A stretch of 8,262 bases of DNA from Candidatus Hydrogenedentota bacterium. Lineage in GTDB: Bacteria; Hydrogenedentota; Hydrogenedentia; Hydrogenedentales; SLHB01. Below, one piece after another: positions 1 to 6,683 of this stretch. A model generated the notes under the pieces. That model ran no database searches. It had not been told where the DNA came from and saw only the letters and a list, made by a program, of their open reading frames with translations. The stretch is from assembly GCA_023384315.1 (NCBI GenBank), contig JAHDWY010000166.1, forward strand, positions 1 through 8,262, written 5' to 3'. Position numbers and translations under genes: made by a program. How positions within the stretch are numbered: the first letter of the stretch is position 1; every line of letters starts with the position of its first letter.

Positions 1-293
1 TGATCGTGCAGCGGGAAATGAAGCAGGCGGGCAACTACCACATACCCCGGCTGCAGGAATCGCCTCCGGGGTACTTCTTCGACGTGATCACCAACGGATT
101 TGGCGTGATGTACAGCTATGCGTCACGTATCGAACCGGAAGACCGATGGGCTATCGCGGCGTATATCCGTGTACTGCAACTCAGTCAGCATGCGAATGTA
201 AACGAACTCCCACCGGATGTGCGGAAGGAATTGGAAAATCCGCAACCGGAACCAACCGTAACGAGTAACGAAGCGAGCCATGCAGCACACTAA
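1..293 (+). CDS. actE: Alternative complex III monoheme cytochrome c subunit ActE, C-terminal part (5' end outside window)
   Basis: About 96 C-terminal residues are visible; the frame is open to the left edge, so this is a 3' fragment and the GTG at 6 is internal. The region around bases 75-185 reads as the end of a class I cytochrome c fold: a GYFFDVITNGFG stretch, then MYSYA, then a DRWAIAAYIRVLQLSQ helix. The Met of MYSYA is the likely sixth heme ligand. The CxxCH heme-binding motif must lie upstream and cannot be checked here. This pattern is characteristic of ActE, the periplasmic, probably lipid-anchored cytochrome of the quinol-oxidising alternative complex III, and the next gene (ActF) supports it. 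The tail after residue 65 is polar and Pro/Glu-rich and looks disordered. The stop overlaps the actF start by 14 bases. Confidence 0.88.
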   Translation, partial: IVQREMKQAGNYHIPRLQESPPGYFFDVITNGFGVMYSYASRIEPEDRWAIAAYIRVLQLSQHANVNELPPDVRKELENPQPEPTVTSNEASHAAH

Positions 294-1491
294 GAACGAC
301 AATCCGAAATTGGCCCAATTGCAGAATCGAGCCCTGATCGTGGGAATCGCGGGCGTGATCGTCTGTGTCATTGGAGCGTTCCTCGCCGGGAAGGCGCAGT
401 TCTTCGAGTCGTACCTGTACGCCTTCATTTTCTGGAACGGCTTGGGCTTGGGCTGCCTGTCCGCGCTCATGCTTCATCACATGGTCCAGGGACGTTGGGG
501 CTACATGATCCAGCGCATGCTGGAAGCCGGGGCGCGCACCCTGCCCGTTACGGCATTGTTGTTTCTCCCGATTCTTTTCCTGGCAGGGCCTTCGCTTTTC
601 CCGTGGATGCCCGGCGGCCGCCTGGCGGACAGCGAGATCGTACACGAAAAACTGCAGTACCTGAACACGCCGTTCTTCACCGTGCGCGCCTTTCTCTACT
701 ACGGCATCTGGCTCGGCCTCATGTACGTATTGACGAACTTTTCGCGAAAGCTCGATCAGAGCGGCGACCAGCGTCTGTGTCTGAAGATGCGCTGGGTCAG
801 CGGTCCAGGGCTTGTTCTATACGTTATAACCATGACCTTTGCCATGACCGACTGGGGAATGTCTCTCGAGCCGGAATGGTTCAGCACGATATACGCGCCC
901 CTGTTCATCGTGGGAAATGGGCTGGCATGTCTGGCATTTTCGACGATCATCCTTTCCAAGGTCGCGAAGGATGAACCGCACTCGAAGGTGATGTCCACGG
1001 ACTATTTTCATCACCTGGGCAGTTTGATGTGTGGGTTCGTCGTGCTCTGGTCGTACATGTCTTTCTCGCAGTTCCTGATTACCTGGTCGGGAAATCTCCC
1101 GGAGGAGATTCCCTGGTATTTGAATCGGCAGAGTCCCGGTCTGAATCTCATCGCGGTAATTCTGATTCTGTTCCACTTCGCGCTGCCCATGTTCATTCTC
1201 ATGCAGCGCCGCGTAAAACGGACCCGGGGCCTGATCATCATGGCGTTCTGGATCTTCGTCATGCGCTTCGTCGACGTGTACTGGATCATCACGCCGGCTT
1301 TCCACCCGAAAGAGGTGGGACTGCAATTCCTCGACATCGCGGCCCAAGTGGCCATGGGCGGCATCTGGGTTTACTTCTTCGCCGCGCAGCTCCGGAAGTA
1401 CCCGTTGCTTCCGCTAAACGATCAGCGTATGGAGGCCGCCCTTTCCAAGACGGTCGAACACGGCCATCAGGAGGCACTCGAACATGCATGA
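280..1491 (+). CDS. actF: Alternative complex III membrane subunit ActF (quinol:cytochrome c oxidoreductase)
   Basis: 403 residues, the usual size for the family. Hydrophobicity indicates about ten transmembrane helices, near residues 17-37, 43-66, 88-108, 132-153, 174-192, 204-227, 246-268, 286-308, 317-337 and 352-373. The stretch SFSQFLITWSGNLPEEIPWY around residues 263-282 is a recognisable ActF signature. ActF is an NrfD/PsrC-related membrane subunit without hemes or Fe-S centres; with ActC it forms the membrane arms of ACIII, which oxidises quinol and reduces a c-type cytochrome in place of the bc1 complex. The ATG lies inside the end of actE, so translation is probably coupled. The C-terminus is His-rich (EHGHQEALEHA) and overlaps the next gene by 8 bases. 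The identification is firm; whether ActF itself conducts protons cannot be read from the sequence. Confidence 0.93.
   Translation: MQHTKNDNPKLAQLQNRALIVGIAGVIVCVIGAFLAGKAQFFESYLYAFIFWNGLGLGCLSALMLHHMVQGRWGYMIQRMLEAGARTLPVTALLFLPILFLAGPSLFPWMPGGRLADSEIVHEKLQYLNTPFFTVRAFLYYGIWLGLMYVLTNFSRKLDQSGDQRLCLKMRWVSGPGLVLYVITMTFAMTDWGMSLEPEWFSTIYAPLFIVGNGLACLAFSTIILSKVAKDEPHSKVMSTDYFHHLGSLMCGFVVLWSYMSFSQFLITWSGNLPEEIPWYLNRQSPGLNLIAVILILFHFALPMFILMQRRVKRTRGLIIMAFWIFVMRFVDVYWIITPAFHPKEVGLQFLDIAAQVAMGGIWVYFFAAQLRKYPLLPLNDQRMEAALSKTVEHGHQEALEHA
1469..1474 (+). promoter_or_regulatory. Strong Shine-Dalgarno for the 158-residue membrane protein
   Basis: A perfect AGGAGG lies inside the end of actF, 9 bases before the ATG at 1484. 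It is the best ribosome binding site in the window. It supports the start chosen for the next gene and shows that this gene is meant to be initiated efficiently, not only by read-through coupling. Confidence 0.8.
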
Positions 1492-1960
1492 CGAGCACAA
1501 ACACACCGACGGCGATCCCGGCTATGAAACCCGGGACGTTCCGGGGTCGCTCGTGTTCTGGTCTCTTACCGGACTCGCCATTGTGACCGTGATTTCGGCG
1601 ATCTTCGTATTCGGGTTCTTTGTATACCTGCGAGCCTTGCCGGACAAAGTGACGCCAACGCCCTCGCCGTTTGCCAGCGACCGCATGCTGCCCCCGACGC
1701 CCCGGTTGCAGGCAAATCCGCCGCTGGACCTGAAAGAGTACAACGAGAAGATGGATACGGCGCGTAACGCCTACGGCTGGGTGGACAAGTCCAAGGGCGT
1801 CGCGCACATTCCGGTGGACACGGCGCTCGAGATTGTCGCAGAACGCGGGCTGCCGCACGGCGAAGAGAATCACGTATCGCAACCGCTTCCTGCTGCCGCA
1901 CCCACCGCTGGGCAACCTGAATCGCAACAACCGGCTGCAGACGAAACGGCGCAGCAATGA
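1484..1960 (+). CDS. Single-helix membrane protein of the ACIII-SCO cluster, function unknown
   Basis: 158 residues. The layout is a short His/Asp-rich N-terminus (MHDEHKHTDGD), one transmembrane helix at about 22-48 ending in YLR, a Pro-rich link, a compact region at about 69-124, and a low-complexity Ala/Gln/Pro tail at 131-158. The compact region has PRLQANPPLDL, then NAYGWVDKSKGVAHIPVDTA and ERGLP. I recall similar PRLQ...YGWVD...IP...GLP proteins between ActF and SCO genes in other genomes, usually annotated as hypothetical. The N-terminus is probably cytoplasmic and the compact region periplasmic, because Arg50 and the charged N-terminus give only a mild orientation signal. No cofactor motif is seen. 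It overlaps actF by 8 bases and the SCO gene by 4. The likely role is an accessory ACIII or supercomplex subunit; a small single-helix subunit such as the ActG described for some ACIII complexes is possible but not shown. Confidence 0.72.
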   Translation: MHDEHKHTDGDPGYETRDVPGSLVFWSLTGLAIVTVISAIFVFGFFVYLRALPDKVTPTPSPFASDRMLPPTPRLQANPPLDLKEYNEKMDTARNAYGWVDKSKGVAHIPVDTALEIVAERGLPHGEENHVSQPLPAAAPTAGQPESQQPAADETAQQ

Positions 1961-2826
1961 AGATATCCGCGCAACATAGGACCGTCTTCCGTTGGATAGC
2001 CGCGCTGGCCTGCTGCTTCGGCGTGCTGCTTTCTGCCGTGCACGCGCAGGTGCTGAACGCGCCGCCGCCTCCGGAAGTGGGCATCGATCAGAAACTCGAC
2101 AGCCAGGTGCCGTTGGACCTCACCTTCAATGATGAAGCAGGGAAGGCGGTCCAGCTTGGCGATTTGATGGATGGCAAGCCGGCCGTGCTCGCGCTCGTAT
2201 ATTACGAGTGCCCCATGCTGTGCGGCGAAGTGCTGCAGGGGATGCTGGCGGCTTTCAACGAACTCGAATTCACGATCGGCGACGAGTACCAGGTCATCAC
2301 GGTGAGCTTCGACCCCGACGAGACCGCTGAACTGGCCGCCATGAAGAAGAAGAACATGTTGGAAGCCTACCGGGTCCCGGAAGCGGGAGACGGATGGCAT
2401 TTCCTGACCGGTACTCAGGAAAACATAGATGCCATCGCGAACGCGGTGGGCTTTCGCTACCAGTACATGCCCAGCATCGACGAGTTTGCGCACGGCAGTG
2501 GCATCATGGTGCTGACGCCGGAAGGCAAGGTTTCACGGTACTTCTACGGGATTGAGTATCCACAGCGGGATCTCCGGTTCGGATTGATCGAGGCAGCCCA
2601 GGAGCGCATCGGCACGTTGGCCGATGAACTGCTGCTCCTCTGTTATCACTACGATCCCACGACGGGCGCCTACGGTCTCGTCATTATGCGGACGCTTCGC
2701 CTTGCGGGAGCCGTCACGGTATTGGCCATTGCGGCTCTTGTGGGCGGACTGGCAGTACAAGAACGCCGGAAGCGCCGGCGCGAGGCGCGGGACGAGACTT
2801 TGGGAACGCCGGCGCCGACCCGATAG
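1957..2826 (+). CDS. SCO1/SenC-family copper chaperone with C-terminal membrane anchor
   Basis: 289 residues. Residues 1-30 form a signal peptide ending in AVHA-Q. A thioredoxin-fold SCO domain follows, with the copper-binding motif CPMLC (Cys85, Cys89) and the distal His179 in FAHGSG; VSFDPDET at 117-124 is also typical. SCO proteins carry copper or electrons to the CuA site of cytochrome oxidase subunit II, which fits the coxB gene 96 bases downstream. Unlike classical SCO proteins, which have an N-terminal anchor, this one continues past the fold: LLLLCYHYDPTTGAYG at 225-240 (with an extra Cys229), a transmembrane helix at about 246-266, and a very basic end (QERRKRRREARDE), which would lie in the cytoplasm. 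The start is an ATGA overlap with the preceding stop and has no clear Shine-Dalgarno, so translation should be coupled. Confidence 0.92.
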   Translation: MKISAQHRTVFRWIAALACCFGVLLSAVHAQVLNAPPPPEVGIDQKLDSQVPLDLTFNDEAGKAVQLGDLMDGKPAVLALVYYECPMLCGEVLQGMLAAFNELEFTIGDEYQVITVSFDPDETAELAAMKKKNMLEAYRVPEAGDGWHFLTGTQENIDAIANAVGFRYQYMPSIDEFAHGSGIMVLTPEGKVSRYFYGIEYPQRDLRFGLIEAAQERIGTLADELLLLCYHYDPTTGAYGLVIMRTLRLAGAVTVLAIAALVGGLAVQERRKRRREARDETLGTPAPTR

Positions 2827-2834
2827 CGGAACTC

Positions 2835-2861
2835 CGCCGTCCCCTCGGGAAGCGGGCGGCG
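2835..2861 (+). other. GC-rich hairpin between the SCO gene and coxB
   Basis: CGCCG (2835-2839) can pair with CGGCG (2857-2861) and CCC (2841-2843) with GGG (2854-2856), with one bulged T and a 10-base loop. A slipped pairing, CCGCC with GGCGG, is also possible. No T-run follows (GTGTTGAAAT), so it does not meet the form of a factor-independent terminator. It could be a processing or stability element or a weak terminator between the ACIII and oxidase transcripts. The rest of the gap, to 2922, is AT-richer; I could not support a promoter in it. Confidence 0.4.
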
Positions 2862-2922
2862 TGTTGAAATAGATTTGAACTGCGTGATTTGGGTGATGAA
2901 CAGCAAAGTGTTGTAAAGCTTT

Positions 2923-3869
2923 ATGCCAAACGTACAGATAGCGCCAGAGCAGGCCTCGACAATCGCTCCGCAGATTGACTTGGTCCTGTATGTACTCACC
3001 GGCCTCAGTGTGTTCTTCTTCTTCGCCGTGTGCGCGGTACTCGTGTTCCTCGCCATACGGTACCGGAAGGGCACCAAGGTCAATCGCACGATCGTCGATC
3101 CCCACGCGGGCACGGCCCTTGAGCTGACGTGGACTATCATCCCGACGATCATGGCCATCGCCATGTTCTTCTGGGCGACCGTCGTGTTCTTCCAGTACTC
3201 GCGGATTCCCGACGACGCCATGGAGGTGTTGGTCACCGGCAAACAGTGGATGTGGAAAATCCAACATCCCAACGGCAAGCGTGAGATTAACGAGCTGCAC
3301 GTTCCGGTAGGCGTGCCCGTGAAACTGACGATGACGTCGGAAGACGTGATTCACAGTTTCTTCGTCCCGGCCTTCCGGGTCAAGCGCGACGTGTTGCCGG
3401 GCCGGTACAGCAACTTGTGGTTCGAACCGACGAAGACCGGAACCTACCACCTGTTCTGCGCCGAGTACTGCGGCACCGACCACTCTCGCATGGTTGGTCA
3501 GGTTGTTGTGATGGAGCCGGAAGACTATCAGCGCTGGCTTGCCGGCGAGTTTACCGCAGTTCCCGCAGCGTCCGCCGGAGAGCAGCTCTTCACGAAGCTC
3601 GGTTGCGTGACGTGCCACGAGGGCAACAGTCCCCGCGGTCCGGCGTTGAAGGACGTCTTCGGCAAGGAAGTGCAGCTTCAGACGGGCGAAATCGTGCTGG
3701 CCGACGAGGACTACATCCGCGAGTCCATTCTAAATCCCCAGGCGAAGTTGGTCGCCGGCTATCCGCCGTTGATGCCCACCTTCCAGAACCAGATTAAAGA
3801 GCAGGATATCTTCACCTTGATTAACTACATCAAGTCGATGAAGGACGACCAAGAGAGTGGTAGCCAATC

Positions 3870-3873
<4 letters not shown>
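2923..3873 (+). CDS. coxB: Cytochrome c oxidase subunit II with fused cytochrome c (caa3 type)
   Basis: 316 residues. Two transmembrane helices at about 18-44 and 69-92 form the hairpin anchor, followed by a periplasmic cupredoxin domain with a complete CuA site: His144, Cys179, Glu181 (backbone ligand), Cys183, His187 and Met190, in CAEYCGTDHSRM. From about 217 a class I cytochrome c is fused on, with CVTCH (Cys228, Cys231, His232) and Met284 in PPLMPTF as probable axial ligand. This fusion defines a caa3 oxidase: the attached heme takes electrons from ACIII or a soluble cytochrome and passes them to CuA. The start is well fixed because an in-frame TAA lies at 2914-2916, only 6 bases before the ATG. 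There is no clear Shine-Dalgarno and no typical lipoprotein signal peptide. The stop overlaps the coxA start by 4 bases (ATGA). Confidence 0.97.
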
Positions 3874-5499
<1,626 letters not shown>

Positions 5500-5510
<11 letters not shown>

Positions 5511-6165
5511 CAGTGATTCTCTGGTAGCCCATCACTTCGAGGACATCGAACAGCAGAACGAGTCTGCCGTCCTTGGCATGTGGCTGTTCCTGGGCCAGGA
5601 GATTATGTTCTTCGGCGGCTTGTTCGCTGTCTACCTCGTGTACCGGTTCAAGTATCCGGACGCTTGGGCAGCGGGTAGCACCGACCTCGATATCACGCTC
5701 GGTACCTTCAATACCGTGGTTCTGCTGGTCAGTAGTCTGACCATGGCCATGGGCGTGTGGAGCGCGCAAACGGGCCGGCAGAAGAGCCTGATCCGCTATC
5801 TGCTCGCCACGCTCGTGCTGGGTTCCACCTTCCTGGTGGTGAAGTTCTTCGAATACAAGCACAAATGGGACTACCATCACGTGCCGGGTCCGAGCTTCAG
5901 TTTTCAGAGCGAACACTTTCCCAACGCGGCGGAAAGCAACGTACAACTATTCTACACCCTGTATTTCATCATGACCGGCATGCACGCGCTGCATATGGTC
6001 ATCGGCGCGGGCCTGCTGATCTGGCTCATCGTGTTGGCGTGGAAAGGCAAGTTTGGCCCCCACAACTTCATGAAAGTCGAGCTGACGGGGTTCTATTGGC
6101 ACTTCGTCGATATCGTGTGGGTATTCCTGTTCCCACTCTTGTATCTGATTAACCGCCACCACTAG
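5500..6165 (+). CDS. coxC: Cytochrome c oxidase subunit III
   Basis: 221 residues, about the length of the five-helix bacterial form, which lacks the first two helices of the seven-helix mitochondrial form. Helices are near 24-48, 67-88, 98-117, 148-180 and 196-217. Conserved features are GQEIMFF with Glu34, the FFEY segment with Glu118, MHALHM at 161-166 (His162, His165) and the closing signature GFYWHFVDIVWVFLFP at 197-212. Subunit III carries no redox centre; it stabilises subunit I and supports proton uptake and turnover life of the enzyme. The start is GTG, giving VSHSSDSLVAHH with Met as first residue, preceded by a good Shine-Dalgarno. It overlaps coxA by 11 bases, so these two subunits should be made in step. 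Confidence 0.96.
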
Positions 6166-6176
6166 GGCACGGAAGC

Positions 6177-6194
6177 GGGCGCTGCTACGCGCCC
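6177..6194 (+). other. Perfect 6-bp hairpin between coxC and coxD
   Basis: GGGCGC (6177-6182) and GCGCCC (6189-6194) form a perfect stem around a 6-base loop (TGCTAC). It ends 2 bases before the coxD ribosome binding site GGAGAG (6197-6202). With no following T-run it is not a normal terminator. It may set relative output of coxD, by partial RNA processing or by affecting ribosome access. Confidence 0.45.
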
Positions 6195-6212
6195 ATGGAG
6201 AGAATCTGAGTC

Positions 6213-6515
6213 ATGGCACAGCACGTAGTACCGCCGAGCACCTACGTTAAAGTATTCGGTGGATTGACGATACTCATGATACTGACGGTCGTGATGGCCT
6301 TCTTCAATCTCGGGGTGCTCAACCCCGTCGTTGCGCTCACCATCGCCATTCTGAAGGCCCTGCTCATCGTGCTGTTCTTTATGAACGTGAAATACAGTAG
6401 CAAACTCACCATGATTTTCGTCGCTTGCGGATTTTTCTGGCTCCTCATCATGTTTTTCCTCATCATGCCAGACTATATCTCGCGAGAGTGGCTAACTCCC
6501 GCGATCCCCTGGTGA
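6213..6515 (+). CDS. coxD: Cytochrome c oxidase subunit IV (caa3-type, CoxD family)
   Basis: 100 residues with three transmembrane helices at about 13-32, 37-58 and 66-86. HVVPPSTYVKVFGGL at 4-18, the ALTIAILKALLIVLFFMNVKY segment (split here by position, 41-61) and FFLIMPDYISREW near the end match the small prokaryotic subunit IV found at the end of caa3 operons. The subunit has no redox centre and is thought to assist assembly and stability of the complex. The start ATG has a reasonable Shine-Dalgarno, GGAGAG, 10 bases upstream. It is the only oxidase gene not overlapping its predecessor: the 47-base gap contains a hairpin. Confidence 0.93.
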   Translation: MAQHVVPPSTYVKVFGGLTILMILTVVMAFFNLGVLNPVVALTIAILKALLIVLFFMNVKYSSKLTMIFVACGFFWLLIMFFLIMPDYISREWLTPAIPW

Positions 6516-6588
6516 CAGCCTCAGCGCGTCCTTTCACGAGGCGGGTTGAATATTCCGTGTAACCTGTCGTCCTTGATCCGCGTCTAAA

Positions 6589-6610
6589 TCCCTGCGTACG
6601 CTTGCAGGGA
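6589..6610 (+). other. Hairpin downstream of coxD
   Basis: TCCCTGC (6589-6595) pairs perfectly with GCAGGGA (6604-6610), a 7-bp stem with an 8-base loop. It begins 73 bases after the coxD stop. There is no T-run after it (CGCAGTTCTGG), so it is a weak terminator candidate at best, though it could protect the 3' end of the oxidase message. Another pairing, TGCGT with ACGCA (6593-6597 with 6610-6614), competes with it. Confidence 0.4.
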
Positions 6611-6642
6611 CGCAGTTCTGGAATCACATCACAATCCCGCCG

Positions 6643-6660
6643 GGTCTGGCCAGCCGGACC
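6643..6660 (+). other. Hairpin in the leader of the redoxin fusion gene
   Basis: GGTCTGG (6643-6649) pairs with CCGGACC (6654-6660) around a CCAG tetraloop, 7 pairs with one U-G wobble in RNA. It lies 6 bases before the GAGGAG ribosome binding site of the next gene, so it could influence initiation there. No known riboswitch or RNA family was recognised. Confidence 0.38.
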
Positions 6661-6666
6661 GCATCC

Positions 6667-6672
6667 GAGGAG
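6667..6672 (+). promoter_or_regulatory. Shine-Dalgarno for the redoxin fusion gene
   Basis: GAGGAG sits 11 bases before the ATG at 6684. Together with the membrane-anchor-like N-terminus that begins immediately at this ATG, it supports 6684 as the start. Confidence 0.65.
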
Positions 6673-6683
6673 TCTTGCGAAGC

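Noticed and set aside
6..293. A complete small gene starting at the GTG at position 6
   Set aside because: The frame is open upstream, conserved ActE sequence is already under way at the window edge, and the heme-binding CxxCH is missing, so this is the 3' end of a longer gene.
2835..2861. Factor-independent terminator after the SCO gene
   Set aside because: The stem is present but no T-run follows it, so it is recorded only as a hairpin.
2864..2922. Possible sigma-70 promoter before coxB (TTGAAA or TTGAAC boxes)
   Set aside because: No reasonable -10 box lies 16-18 bases after either candidate; the nearest, TGTAAA at 2912, goes only with a poor -35 (TTGGGT) and sits almost on the start codon.
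2533..3618. 361-codon minus-strand open frame across the SCO-coxB junction
   Set aside because: It spans two well-supported genes and the gap between them and yields a His/Arg/Glu-rich product without domains.
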